The position numbers and the translations under genes are program-made. From Apostichopus parvimensis (taxonomy: Eukaryota > Echinodermata > Holothuroidea > Aspidochirotida > Stichopodidae), in NCBI GenBank assembly GCA_000934455.1, contig KN895740.1, positions 1 through 45,960 on the forward strand: a stretch of 45,960 bases of DNA, in the 5' to 3' direction. The notes beneath the pieces were generated by a model. That model worked only from the letters and a program-made list of their open reading frames with translations. It was not told the DNA's origin and ran no database searches. This document shows positions 1 to 10,820 of the stretch, in pieces; the first letter of the stretch is position 1; each line of letters opens with the position of its first letter.

Positions 1-337
1 ACTGACGGTAGCAAGCTGTGTGTGTATTTTCTGGGATCGATGGTGGTGTCTAACACTTCTGTTACACCTCATTCAAAACTAGGTCAAATTACCAGCATGA
101 GACGTTTCTTTGTGCGCAAGTCTTCACACCCTTTAAACGTATCAACTCATGTAACTTCCTCTCCCTTCCAAATCTACCATTCTCAAGGCTTACAACTGTT
201 TATCTACTGTGATTTACATCCATTGGAATCTTGTTGGTTTTAAAGTTTATGGTGAAGTTTCTGAAGGAAGCAAGGACCTGTATTCAAGATACCATCAACT
301 GTATCAAGCACTGATAAGTATCATGTTAAATTTTGCA
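1..337. other. Non-coding sequence, nothing recognised
   Basis: Unremarkable AT-rich sequence. A 73-codon plus-strand frame at 22-243 has no domain, no convincing splice boundary and no neighbour that would support it. Confidence 0.5.
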
Positions 338-413
338 GATATTTGGACATTAGACAAGATATTTGGACAAGTTTAGATATTTGGACAAGTTTGGACAAGT
401 TTAGATATTTGGA
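338..413. repeat. Short imperfect tandem repeat, core GATATTTGGACAAGTTTA
   Basis: The phrase GATATTTGGACAAGTTTA and shortened forms of it (TTTGGACAAG) recur about four to five times in 76 bp. It is a local minisatellite-like expansion with no coding content. Confidence 0.7.
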
Positions 414-1675
414 AAAATTTCATTAAATTTCCCAACATGCCTGTCTATTTTGTGTACAGAGGTAGTACCTACCAGTTGTATTATTTGCAATCTAATTAAA
501 ACTCTTTAAGGTCAAGGTTAATCAAACACACGTACTGTAATAGGACACACAAGTAAATGCAATATTGGGAGATATGTATGGATACAACTCAGCTTTAAAG
601 GGTTCCACAGTTATGACCCTCACCGACTTTGTTACTTTTTCATACAAGAACTTGCATTCACATGCTGAGTATAAACTTCATCCAACTTTAACTTTTAGTT
701 ACTTTGTTTACAAGTATTCATACTTTGACCTCTGTTGACCTCAAATGATCTTTATTCTCTGTTGACATTCAATGCACTTTAAACCCATGGTCAAAAACAA
801 TATTTGTTGTTCACACAAAGGTGGACATAAATACATGTTATTATATGTACTGTATCATGTTCAACAGAGTATTGTTACTATTTTACATCAGGATAAGAAT
901 TAAAATTAGATACAACTTGGTTCTTGTACTCATTACAGTACCTTGGTCCTTCATAAAATGTATAAAGTTTAAACAAGCTTTACTTAGAACTGGAATTATA
1001 GAATATTATTAGAGTTTACATTATATATTGTTCTTGTCCTCTCTGTTGGCCTCAAAAACAATTGGGGGAATTACTTAAAAATATGACTTACAGAATATTA
1101 CAAATATGTCCTCGGTCATTTTGTTATTACTGGCAGGGTATTCTCAACAAACATTGAATTTTCTATGCAGGCTAGAAAAATATCTGGATAAGGCAGGATG
1201 CAATTACAATAAACACCATTGGTTCTCTGCTTGTATCCTGTTTGTGTGAGGTATTGTGTAATTGTGAAACAATCAAGCAGCTCGGTTTATTGAGGGTTGC
1301 CAGGGGATGTTACTTCCCATCACTGAGTTCAATTATACAGGTACAATTTCGTTGTAGGATTACACATAAAATCAGCCCAAATAAGTCAAGTTAACACTTC
1401 ACAGTATGGGTTGGGAAAACAACCATATTAACTGTCCATCACTTCCAATTTTCCATTCTTTACAAGTTGGTTGGTAAACAGCTTCCTACAGTAGTCAATT
1501 GGTGGAGAAGTGCATACTGTACACATTTGCATTCCAAAAAGTGATTTCTATCAAATTCAACATTCCATCCCGGCAGTTACATTGTCTTTCATTATAAGCT
1601 ATGTTGATTTGAGTGCATATGTATAGCATGGAGACGGGAAAGAGAATCCCCAATACGCAGCGGTTTCAGGATTAG
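414..1675. other. Non-coding stretch apart from one repeat relic
   Basis: AT-rich DNA holding one relic of the nuclear-receptor half-site repeat (700-762). A weaker echo of that unit may lie near 1030-1055. No exon-like segment with paired splice sites was seen. Confidence 0.4.
700..762 (-). repeat. Relic unit of the AGGTCA half-site repeat, minus orientation
   Basis: The reverse complement reads AAAGATCATTTGAGG followed by TCAACAGAGGTCAAAG. It aligns almost base for base with the last unit of the array at 33.66 kb. Two TGACCT half-sites (726-731 and 736-741) are separated by 4 bp, a DR4 arrangement. Only one unit survives and the element flanks are not recognisable. Confidence 0.65.
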
Positions 1676-1797
1676 CAAGTGACGATACTTACCTGTCTCC
1701 TAGTCAACTCATGCACTTTCCTATCATGTAGTTAAGGTAGATAGGAAAGTGCATAATGTTTACTGGGAGACAGGTAAGAGAGTCCAGCAAAGTAAAG
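1676..1797. mobile_element. Foldback MITE copy, family CTTACCTGTCTCC
   Basis: Inverted-repeat element. The left arm AAGTGACGATACTTACCTG is mirrored by the right arm ending CTGGGAGACAGGTAAGAG. Inside, GCACTTTCCTATC (1712 on) is answered by GATAGGAAAGTGC. The terminal sequence matches copies at 3.7, 5.7, 9.4, 36.2, 37.3 and 39.3 kb, but the centre differs, so this is a divergent or rearranged member. Confidence 0.75.
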
Positions 1798-3667
1798 TAT
1801 ACCACCGTATGCGAAGGTAACGAGACACGTGAAGAGGATACTCAAGAGCAAAATTGATTTTTGACATATGAAAGAGGAACAAAATCTAAGCATTCTTGTG
1901 AAACTTGTATTAAAATCCTATGTACTGCTTTTCAGATATATATTGAAGTTCTTGCATTTTCTTGCGTAACTTGAAGCAAACAGGTGTGATGTCATAGTTG
2001 CACACTGACAAAACCATGGTTTATTTTGCTTTGTTTCAATCTGTTGTATTTTATCTGTGATTGGAGGTTGATTGTTTGCCTAAAGGGGAAGTGAAGGCTT
2101 GACATACCAATGCCTGCGAAAAAGGTACAATATGGATGCATCAAAGTTTGGAGTAGAAAATCAGATGCAAATTTTAAAAGGAAAAAAATAAAAAATTGTC
2201 AGTGTGCATCGATGACATACTAACTGTTTGCTTCAAGTTCACTTTTGGTACGGGAGGTGACAACTTCAACTGTCAAGTATTTCAAAAACAAAACGTTGGA
2301 TTTTTATGCAAATTTCACCACAATGCTTAGAATATATATACTCCTTTTTGATTCATCAAATATACACCGTTCACCATACTGAGTATATCATGTTGTACAA
2401 CAGAATTACAATCAACATCATGGACATATACATGTATGTATTTGTGCACAAATTTATACAATTACAATGGGTGGAAGCAATGACGGACATTTCCTTCTAC
2501 CATCCATGACAAACATTGCACAATGTCATTGAAGTTTCACTTTCAAGGCGTGATGAGTGGGAACGGTAACAAACACACCAGATGGCCTTGAATACTCCGG
2601 ATAGTATGATAATCAAACAATTACTAGCAGTCCAATGTATCAGGATCAGGATCAGGACTGTGTTCATCGAACGTGGCGAAGAACCGGCAATCAAAATTGC
2701 TGGTACAAACTTAACTGTATGTGTACACTATGCTCAGCATCAACCAACGGGGAGATTTTTGTTAACAGTTGCTCAAAGTCACATCAAAACATTTCACCAC
2801 AAAGCTAGCAAGCAAATTTGCACATCTAGGGAATGATACACAAGCTTTGACCACATCAGTTGTCATTAAAGTTGAAATACCCTATCGCTTAGAAAAATAG
2901 AGAAATTTAATGCTAAATTGGTCAGTTTCAAGCTGTGAGGCCGACTGGTTTCATCTTAAGGTTTGTTACTTAAGAATCATCCCAACAATATGCTATTTCC
3001 TACAGTAACCATGGGAGTCAAAGCTATTAAACTTTCACAAGCACCACACCACAAACCAAGACTTGATCAAAAATATCAATGATGAGAAATACAGTGCCAT
3101 CAAAATTCTCTGCACTACTAAGTCCATCATAAAAATGGAACTTGCAATATATATATACAGGTTCTATCCTCACATGAATGCCAAAAATGACCAAAAACAT
3201 TCCATAATCATTGAGCTACTGTAGAGAAGTTGGCCACTTTGTGGATATATCAGACAACCTGTTCCAAGGTTGCAAAACATTTTGTCAACAACTTTCAAAA
3301 CTTGAAACTTTTCATTCTACCATTTTTATACATATTCTTATATTTTCATTCACAACATGACTGTAATCATAGCAGATAAACACTTTGGCAATATCCAGGT
3401 ATCTTACGACCAATCATCAACTGAGATTAATTCAAGATAAGCCTATTTTTGATTAATAAGCTGTCTACACCAATTATACCAACAGTACCATCATTAAGTA
3501 CAGTCAAGCTTTATCAGGGAATAACTATACAGTGCCCAATTTGTCATCTGCTGACTAAGACATTGGCTTTGGGAGAAACTTCCGATCCAGTCACCGGGAG
3601 CACGGACGACGCAAGTCTACACCACCCCAGTCCACAGCTCTTGTGGGGTTTGTTGTTACCTGATAAA
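1798..3667. other. Non-coding stretch, nothing recognised
   Basis: AT-rich sequence with a trivial AGGATC triplet repeat near 2640-2656. Short open frames at 2306-2509 and 2582-2836 show no domain, no splice context and no protein-like composition. Confidence 0.4.
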
Positions 3668-3722
3668 TTCCAAAACTTACTTCCAAAACCTCCAAACCTT
3701 CCAAAACCTCTAAAACTTCCAA
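3668..3722. repeat. CCAAAACCT-type short tandem repeat
   Basis: Imperfect repetition of TTCCAAAACCTCCAAACC. It produces a spurious Gly/Phe-rich minus-strand frame at 3544-3732. It abuts a MITE copy starting at 3726. Confidence 0.65.
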
Positions 3723-3725
3723 TAC

Positions 3726-3832
3726 CGGTCATAGAGGACGCACAGTGTTATTATTTTACCAGGACTTTATAGGCACGGTAGAAAAAGGTGCTAAGGTTGT
3801 GAGGAGACAGGTAAGCGAGGAGCGAAGTAAAT
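3726..3832 (-). mobile_element. Foldback MITE copy, family CTTACCTGTCTCC
   Basis: Begins CCGGTCATAGAGGACGCACA, matching CCGGTCATAGAGGGCACACA in the 5.7 kb copy. It ends GGAGACAGGTAAGCGAGG then AGCGAAGTAAAT, the conserved terminus. The opposite arm appears replaced or lost where the CCAAAACCT repeat begins. Confidence 0.75.
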
Positions 3833-4497
3833 CACTAAATTATTAACTGGACTATGGAAGTATGATTTGGTAACAAAGCAGTCTTTATTGTCACTACTGG
3901 ATAAAATTAATTGCAATTTTGCCACTTATGTATAAAAAAAAAATTGCGCTTGCAAACCTGCCTTACAGTGGGCCAATAGTGTGGGAGAGTATTTTGATGC
4001 AATATTCCAAAGTTGGCTTTTCCAAATGGTTGTTTGAAATCTATGCCTGTACATGGTATAACAGTATACAGTACTTACAGTAGCCATTAAATAAGTATTG
4101 AGTAAAATCTGTTTTCTTACTTATATTGAGAAGTTGCCTGCATTTGGTGTACATATAAATACTAATTAATATGCAATTTGAAGGTTTCTCCAAGAATGAA
4201 ATTTACAAGGATGCAATAACAATTTGTCAAGGTCTCTTAACTGATGACCATATGAATGCGGCCATTCTCGAAAGACAGTTCTACAGCTGGAAGAGCTATA
4301 ATCAATAACTGAGGCAGTTAATTGCCATGGCAACCAGTTTTAACACAGCATAAGAGATCTGTCAGAAATGCTGGACAGGTAGTACTGTAACATGGTCAAA
4401 GTGGATTTATTGTGTGGTCTAATTACTTTATGCGAAGCAGAGCTCAGGCATTGGAATACAGGTTATTTAATGTCTTAATGCCAGTGGACTTCACCAT
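3833..4497. other. Non-coding stretch, nothing recognised
   Basis: AT-rich sequence without repeat, exon or RNA-gene signal. Confidence 0.4.
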
Positions 4498-4713
4498 ATG
4501 CCCATAGAATAAAACAAAGCAGGGGACAATTTCTGCCAGTAGACGATAAAATTTAAAAAAAATGTATTGTGAGTTGGTTAAAAGTCTTTAGTCACAAAAT
4601 TTATTTTATGCCAATAGAATAAAACAAAGCGGGGACAATTTCTGCCAGTAGACATTAAAACTTTATAAAAATGTATTGTGAGTTGGTTAAAAGTCTTTAG
4701 TCAAAGAATTGAT
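4498..4713. repeat. Two-copy tandem duplication, unit about 110 bp
   Basis: Unit 1 starts at 4498 and unit 2 at 4608. Both run from ATGCC[C/A]ATAGAATAAAACA through GGGGACAATTTCTGCCAGTA to TGAGTTGGTTAAAAGTCTTT. Differences are a few substitutions and small indels in the A-rich middle, so the duplication is fairly recent. Confidence 0.9.
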
Positions 4714-4840
4714 TTCTTGACCTAACATAATCCTTGTATTACTGCTTGTTTTCCAGCGAAGCCTGTACAGTAACTGATGTATGTTGTAAATCAGGAATGT
4801 CAGTCAGAACTTGTTTTAGCTAGTAGATTTTTGAAGCACT

Positions 4841-5179
4841 GGCATATTTTAGAAAGTGGGCAAAATTGTGAAATTCTTACCCTCTGAGCTATAAGTTATG
4901 TATTTGTGCAATTTGTATTTGTTCCTTTTCAACTTAAGGTGAAACGGCAGAAGTCAGACATTTCGGCAATATACACTGTCGACAATAACCTTCCCATTGC
5001 AATGCAAAATTCTACTCTATTTATTAATGTCATATAAAGGCATACTTTAGCAAGTGGCTAAATTGCTGAAGTCTCACCCTCTAAAGCTATTAGTGATGTT
5101 TGTGTGTTCCACTTTGGAGAAACAACTGTCAAAGTCAAACATTTCAGAATTGTACACACTGTGGACAATAATATTTTCA
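4841..5179. repeat. Diverged direct repeat, two copies about 198 bp apart
   Basis: Copy 1 (4841-4991) and copy 2 (5039-5179) share, in order: GGCATA[T/C]TTTAG, AAGTGG, CACCCTCTAAAGCTAT-like and CATTTC[G/A]G...CACTGT[C/G]GACAATAA. Similarity is clear but worn, so this duplication is older than the one next to it. Confidence 0.75.
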
Positions 5180-5735
5180 GATTAGACGGACTAGCAGGAA
5201 GTGTGTCATGACTATCGCTCTAAGAAACGGTACAAAAACAAACATACTTAAAGATACAAAATCGGACCAAAATACCATATTCTGGTTGAACAGCATGAAA
5301 TCTCAATTTTTCATTTGGCCAGCAAACTTCTTTGATAATTTTTGAGAAAAGTCACCCAAGATTGAGTCTAGGCATCAATGCCGAAATAACTTGATCCACT
5401 CCAGTCCCCTTACAACAATACATTAACCATGTGACCAAGATGATGTCATGTCAAGTAAGTATATATTACAGCAAATGTTTATGACTGTCTGTATGGGCTC
5501 ACCAAAGTATAAAAATTCTTTATTTAACAGCTGAGAAGATCTAATTCACCAAAACCTGAAGCAATAAAGAATGAAGTTTGTAACTATTTAACTGTCAAGT
5601 GACATTGATAATCAAGTTCGGTGGTTCACTCAGCAAGGCCTACGAAACTTTCAGCTTCCAGGGGCAATGGCAGTGATTTCAACGACTCTACAAAATGATG
5701 GCTTCGCAGTGTATTTCCAAAACTTATGGTTTGGA
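5180..5735. other. Non-coding stretch, nothing recognised
   Basis: No repeat, exon or RNA signal noticed. Confidence 0.4.
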
Positions 5736-5900
5736 TATTTACAAGTGACAAACTTACCCATCTCCCCACAACCTTAGCACTCTCGTTCTACCCGGTCATA
5801 GAGGGCACACAGTGTTCAAAGGTTACCAGTTCATTCTAGACAAGGTAAAATGAGAGTGCTAATGTTGTGGGGAGGCAGGTAAGCCAGGAGCAAAGTAAAT
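5736..5900. mobile_element. Foldback MITE, most complete two-armed copy
   Basis: The left arm ATTTACAAGTGACAAACTTA followed by CCCATCTCCCCACAACCTTA and GCACTCTCGTTCTACC is mirrored by the right arm GAGAGTGCTAATGTTGTGGG then GAGGCAGGTAAGCCAGGAGC and AAAGTAAAT. The centre carries GGTCATAGAGGGCACACAGT. The arms pair over about 50 bp with few mismatches. Non-coding, about 165 bp. Confidence 0.85.
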
Positions 5901-5939
5901 TTGCGGTTGTGAATGACAGTGGGGATTGCCACCAACTAT

Positions 5940-6014
5940 GGGCTGCATAACTCAGTTGGTAGAGTCCTGAATTTGTAATCCAGGGATCACTGGATTGAAT
6001 CATGTTCCAGTCAT
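5940..6014 (+). repeat. tRNA-like sequence (degenerate tRNA-Thr-type or SINE head)
   Basis: GGGCTGCATAACTCAGTTGG, then TAGAGTCCTGAATTTGTAAT, resembles the 5' half of a tRNA. The A-box-like TAACTCAGTTGG is present, and an anticodon arm with loop TTTGTAA would give anticodon TGT. The B-box is only approximate (GGATTGAATCA against GGTTCGANTCC) and the acceptor stem does not pair. It is therefore a tRNA pseudogene or SINE head, not a working tRNA. It lies 39 bp after a MITE copy. Confidence 0.4.
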
Positions 6015-7010
6015 AAACTTCCTCTTTTCCACTGTTTATAACTTCCCAGTCTTGCAGTTTCACATTATTCATCTACCTGTACAATTTACATATATTGTAG
6101 GTAGATCTATAACCAACCAGTTGTGCAGACTTTGATTTGTTTTAAAATCTGTTTGTTCCTCCTGAATTGTGCAAATCTCGGTTTTGCAAACTTGACTTAC
6201 CACAGCTATCAGCTATAAATGACATTCTCATAACATTCTCATAAGGGAAGCAATGGAAACTACATTAATGCCTTAACATTCTGGAGAATTTCTACAAAAA
6301 AGGAAACAATTTGATAAACTTACTGTAGGTCAGTAAACTTGATGTACCTGACATGGAGAGGAATCATCACACATGCCAGGTAAAACTGAATACAAACCGC
6401 TTCTAGAATTTGCTAAAAAATTACAACTTTCAAGGATTACAATCAGCATGCATTCCATTCCTAAATTTTTATTTTATTTATTTTTTTAATAAAAAGTTAA
6501 TAAACTATTAATCCAGAAGACATATCCTTTCAAATTTGTCTCTTTGATTTGTCTTCTTTATTCTCCCCTTACTGAACTTTCTTTCCTACAAGCGTTTCAG
6601 TCCCTAGTACTGTATACATATTTAAAAAGCTCAGTTGACTAACACTTAATCACAAGCAGATGGGTGAATCTCTTACTTGCACGCATTAGAAATAACTTGT
6701 GGACAAAATGCACTGTCTGTATGTACATACTATTATGTACAGTCAATTATGATAAATTTAAGGCTTGCAAGAACCATGCAGAGATAATCAAACGGTACAG
6801 GAAGTCAGCGAGGTTCAGAAATGCTCTGAGAAGTGAGTGAAGCTCTACAAGGCCAACATATCTTCGCCCTAACTGAGAACCTCATTAGCAGACGTACATT
6901 TTAATATTGACAATGAGGAATGGCTTGGAAGGCCAGTACTAAGCCCATATGAAGAAATGCAGTCTGTAATGCAGTCGGCAAATATGCGCACAAATTTATG
7001 GCAAACTTAC
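6015..7010. other. Non-coding stretch, nothing firmly recognised
   Basis: AT-rich. A donor-like GTAAGTC on the minus strand near 6195 has a short open frame upstream but no convincing acceptor. Confidence 0.35.
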
Positions 7011-7071
7011 CGAGAATAACACTAATGATGATCAAATACAACAGAAAAGACGGTACTACGCCAACAGCAGC
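7011..7071 (-). CDS. Candidate internal exon encoding a hydrophobic segment
   Basis: Read on the minus strand, a branch-point-like TACTAATGAC and the acceptor GTCATCAG precede 61 bp that end at the donor CTCG|GTAAGT. In frame 1 the 20 codons read AAVGVVPSFLLYLIIISVIL, which looks like one membrane-spanning helix. The exon would end in phase 1. It is phase-compatible with the 8795-8870 exon only if that exon is read in its second open frame. No family is recognised. A short open segment with splice-like ends can arise by chance, so this is a weak call. Confidence 0.22.
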
Positions 7072-7940
7072 CTGATGACGTTTGTGTAGTCATTAGTAGT
7101 TAATGATGGTTAACAGCCTTTAATTAATAATATTGAGCACTTTCCAGATATATTTTCAATTAACTATCAAATTTGTGAATTATCAAGAAATTCAACTTCA
7201 TTAAATTATGTGACAGTGGACAGTCTTGTTAGAGTAAGATTTTGAGTTTGATTGCAGACTGTTGATAGCAACTTGGAAATCCAAAACGTACACAAAATAT
7301 TGCTTATATATGATGGTGAGACTGATCACACTTTCGTTTCATGCTAAGATCGCTCGTTACTGCTCCGTTAATGAAAACATGTAAGGATGTTTGTTGATGT
7401 CCTCTGTCAGTCCAAAGGAACAACAAAATTCACGAAGAGCTACACATACTTATTTTTAAGAAAAACCCCGGTTTGGGTATTTTTAAGCAAGCTTCTGTAT
7501 TGACCTGTCCTAATAGACCTACTAAATATTTTTCTATTCCATCTATTGTGAACAGTTTAGCATTGCACTCCTGTTGAACTACTGTGACTTCAACGCATAC
7601 CTCTTTTCTTCGAAGTCTACCATTACTTGAAGTGCTCATGTAATTTTATGACTAATCGTCATTGGCAAGAACTATTGGAAAGAAACTATAAGTTCAGCGA
7701 ATGAACCACATAGCAACAGAAAAAACAGCATGGACAAAATCATATTCCATGAAAAATGCTGCTTTATAAGCAGTATCCTACATATTTTCTTCATCTAGAT
7801 AAACAATGAAGCTCAAAAGTCAGAACTTCAAGGTTTCAAGTCTGTTTGTCTTCAGGATTGGGAAAGCTGGGTCAACTGCAATGAATCGACAATGATGACG
7901 ACACCAAAGGTTCTAACCAACATTTACAACCGGATGCAGT
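7072..7940. other. Non-coding stretch with one unsupported frame
   Basis: Contains a 69-codon minus-strand frame (7430-7639) whose composition is protein-like (starts MSTSSNGRLRRKE). It has no recognised domain or clear splice acceptor and is not called as a gene. Confidence 0.3.
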
Positions 7941-7948
7941 ATGATATA

Positions 7949-8294
7949 CAGGCCTGTAAAAAGTCGGCAAAACGGGGAGCTCATTGCCGGGAAATCTTGA
8001 TAACTCGCGGGAAATCTCACACGCAGGGGAAAAAAAATAAGGTGGAAACAAGGTTAGAGAAAGAGCCAAAGAGGAAATAAATTTTAAAAAGACGATAAAT
8101 AAAAAATCATAAAAACTTACTAGTGTCTGGGTGTCTTTATTTCTCTTCTGAAAAATCTGTAGCTTGTGAGGGGGGCACATCCCCCCTCATACACCCCCCT
8201 GCGCCACTAACGGCGCGAAGGCTGCTCCGCAGCCATATGGTTCGCGGGAAATGATACCTTCCTTGCCGGGAAAAAAACATTTTCTACACCCCTG
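7949..8294. mobile_element. Non-autonomous hAT-type MITE with 8-bp TSD
   Basis: The 346-bp element is flanked by perfect direct repeats ATGATATA at 7941-7948 and 8295-8302. Its ends are imperfect inverted repeats: left CAGGCCTGTAAAAAG, right (reverse complement) CAGGGGTGTAGAAAA. Inside are repeated TTGCCGGGAAA and CGCGGGAAAT motifs, a C-rich stretch and a GGCTGC/GCAGCC hairpin near 8219. There is no transposase. hAT transposons make 8-bp duplications and often have termini starting CAGGGG or CAGTGG. Confidence 0.88.
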
Positions 8295-8302
8295 ATGATA
8301 TA

Positions 8303-8794
8303 GCAACATAGCTGTTGCATTCTAACCAGAACTGAACACTAACTTTAACTCCATGAGCTTATACAGAATCCATAATGTCCCATTCAACCAGAGCCAGGAA
8401 AGGAGGGGAGGGGCAATGCATGACCTTTAGGTCAACCACAACCAAGAAGAACAATATGACAACCTCCTCATCTCTCCATGTCAGAGCTCATGTGCTAAAG
8501 TAGGCCAAAGGTCTGAATGCAAATACATATCCAGAAACAATGAATCCACAGAGATTGCAACAAATTCATAGGGCTATATCAATCACCTCAAGTAACAAAT
8601 GCAAAATGATCCTTTTTTTTTAGGGAAATTTTACATTTCTCTCATCATTTGTCCAACTTTTCTCAATGTCTAGATCTACTTGTTTATCTGCTAGCTTCTA
8701 CTATTTATACATCATATGTGTATGTTCACATTAACAATTAAACTGTCTATTCTGATTACAGTTCTGACCACATGGAAGATTTATTCATGCTTAC
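8303..8794. other. Non-coding stretch, probable intron
   Basis: No feature seen. It lies immediately downstream, in minus-strand sense, of the exon candidate at 8795-8870. Confidence 0.35.
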
Positions 8795-8870
8795 CTGGGT
8801 TGGCTGTACCCAAGGATGACCACGGTGGGTTTTTACTACCCCCAAACTGAGACATTGAGATGATGGCAAG
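8795..8870 (-). CDS. Candidate coding exon, possibly containing a start codon
   Basis: The minus strand shows a long pyrimidine tract ending TTTTCTTTTCTATTTTAG, then 76 bp, then CCAACCCAG|GTAAGC. Both ends are close to consensus, making this one of the best-defined exons here. Two frames are open. Frame 1 contains a Met and reads MSQFGGSKNPPWSSLG then TANPG, ending in phase 1. Frame 2 reads LPSSQCLSLGVVKTHRG then HPWVQPTQ, ending in phase 0. If joined to the 21668-21747 segment, frame 1 has an in-frame TAA upstream of the Met, so it could be the first coding exon. Frame 2 would instead continue a longer upstream reading. The protein is not recognised. Confidence 0.45.
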
Positions 8871-9447
8871 CTAAAATAGAAAAGAAAAGGAAAAGAAGGT
8901 TTACGTTAATGAATGACGCAATGCTGTTTCACTCCTATCTTCTACCAACCTCCCCGTCCCCCACCCCCCAAATGAAACGCTGTGTATGGAACCTTGAGTG
9001 CATCTATGGAGGCAAACTTCCATGACTAAGGAGACTGAACGGAATTGATAATCTAGTCAAGAACCTATTTAAAGGTTCCATCGTTATAATTTCATGTTCG
9101 ATATGTTAGAGAAATGAACTAGAGGAGGGACAGCTAGCGATATGCAATTATGCTATCAACACATCATCTCATAACTCTTAAAGTCTTTTCGATGGTGAAG
9201 AAATGACCCTTAAGGAAACAATGGAATGTATGCATAAAGGGCCAATGATAAAGTCATTTAGATGGCCTAGCAATTAAAAGGGCTGTAAGGCTTTTCTGTA
9301 CACTGTAATGGAGTGTTATCATAGTATTTTGACTGGTTCAATATAGGTCACAACGATGAAAGACAAGACAATATTTCTGGGAAGAAAACTCCCAGGAAAA
9401 ACTAACACAGGTCACTCCCTGAAATCATAAAACTTACTGGTTTATAT
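8871..9447. other. Non-coding stretch, nothing recognised
   Basis: Purine-rich just after 8871, which is the pyrimidine tract of the minus-strand acceptor. Otherwise nothing. Confidence 0.4.
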
Positions 9448-9517
9448 ATTTACGAGTGACGAGCTTACCTGTCTCCATAGGTTGTGAGGAGACAGGTAAG
9501 CGAGGAACAAAGTAAAT
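9448..9517. mobile_element. Minimal foldback MITE copy (70 bp)
   Basis: ATTTAC at the left and GTAAAT at the right enclose CTTACCTGTCTCC, an 11-bp loop, and the exact complement GGAGACAGGTAAG. This is the shortest copy of the family, with the interior deleted, and it confirms ATTTAC/GTAAAT as the element ends. Confidence 0.88.
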
Positions 9518-10502
9518 TGGTTAATTCAGAAGGAGCATTTGAATAGGTGGAGTCTTGTATGTAGGATTAAGGACTGACTGCTAAAACGGAGGAGGAACAT
9601 CATCTATGAGGAGTACGTGCTATGTAATGTGGCTTGAAGTTCAAGCCTTCACAAAAATAACAATCTTGAACATTAGTAGTTGCAAGAACATGGAATAACT
9701 TGCCACCACAGTGCAAACAGTATGACTGAGTAGTCCGAGGGTAGAATATTCTTTTGACTGTATTGGTTGTGGTTGTGTAAGTGTATGTGTTGGCATGTAT
9801 GGTCCGTTATTACGAGTAGGCCATCGTACTGTATGTGTTTCCTTATTGACAAAAGAAATTCTCTTTCTCTCAGTAAAGAAAGCACTTTCTTTACTTTATG
9901 TTTACAGACTAGACAAGTCTTTTGTAAATATGGCACTATTCCAGAGGCATTTGTCTTTCTGCTGAGACTGATCGGAGGAATTCAATCAAATGAAAAACTG
10001 TCAACTACCATTTAATAACCAGTAACAAACTTATTACTCTGTTACCAAACCAATTATAAAGCTCAAGGATATTACTTGTTCTTCTCAGAGGCCCAGGTCA
10101 GAATGATCCATTGTTCTCTTGAACCAACAACCAACCAATACTGGAATACAATAGGGAGTGAGTGCTTTCACCAATGAGGAAGACACAACTGCACAGCTGT
10201 TCATCCACTGATATTCTAGGGCGGAAAATAGTCCAAACATTTCCCTCATAGCACTTTCCTAAAAAAGAATTAGCTTTAAGGAAGGAGTACAGTACTAGAA
10301 AACATATCAACCCCTTCATAGCTTATATTGTCTGCCATATGTGACATTGTTCCTCTTAGAAATATACATGTCCCTACAGGGGATTGAATCCTTAGGTAGC
10401 CATCCTGACCTAGTGCGACTCAGCAGCAAGAGACTGTAGATGCAACACCTTCGCACCATTCAACCTCATGGGCTCAACATTCAGGAAGGACATGACTAAC
10501 CT
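9518..10502. other. Non-coding stretch, nothing recognised
   Basis: Overlapping short frames on both strands at 9673-10015 show no domains. GGATTGAATCC at about 10380 resembles a B-box but has no tRNA fold around it. Confidence 0.4.
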
Positions 10503-10800
10503 TTCTTCTCCTCCCCCCCCCTCCATCTCCCCTTGTTCCCCCTCTGTCACCCCTCTTCTACTAGCTCTCTGCCACCTTTATTCTCCACACTTTTCTGTCT
10601 TTGTCCTTCTCTAATTTACTCCCTACACTCTTCCCTTAATCCTCTCTTTGTCCCTCTACAGTTTATCTCCTACCTCTCCTCTTCCCCCTGTTGGTTTCTT
10701 TCTTCTCTCAATCCTTTGTCTACTAATCCTCTTACATCTATTTTCGCCCTGCTCACTAACCTGTCTGTATGCTGTGCTTGCATTTGTCCCTTCTGTTATT
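10503..10800. repeat. Pyrimidine-rich low-complexity tract
   Basis: About 300 bp dominated by CT on the plus strand, with a C run at 10513-10521. It produces two spurious overlapping Ser/Leu/Pro-rich frames. It sits directly upstream of a conserved-looking hairpin motif. Confidence 0.8.
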
Positions 10801-10820
10801 GTTACTTGTCATTCAGCATC

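Noticed and set aside
7430..7639. 69-codon minus-strand frame starting MSTSSNGRLRRKE
   Set aside because: Protein-like composition but no acceptor, no clear donor in frame and no family match. Kept only as a note.
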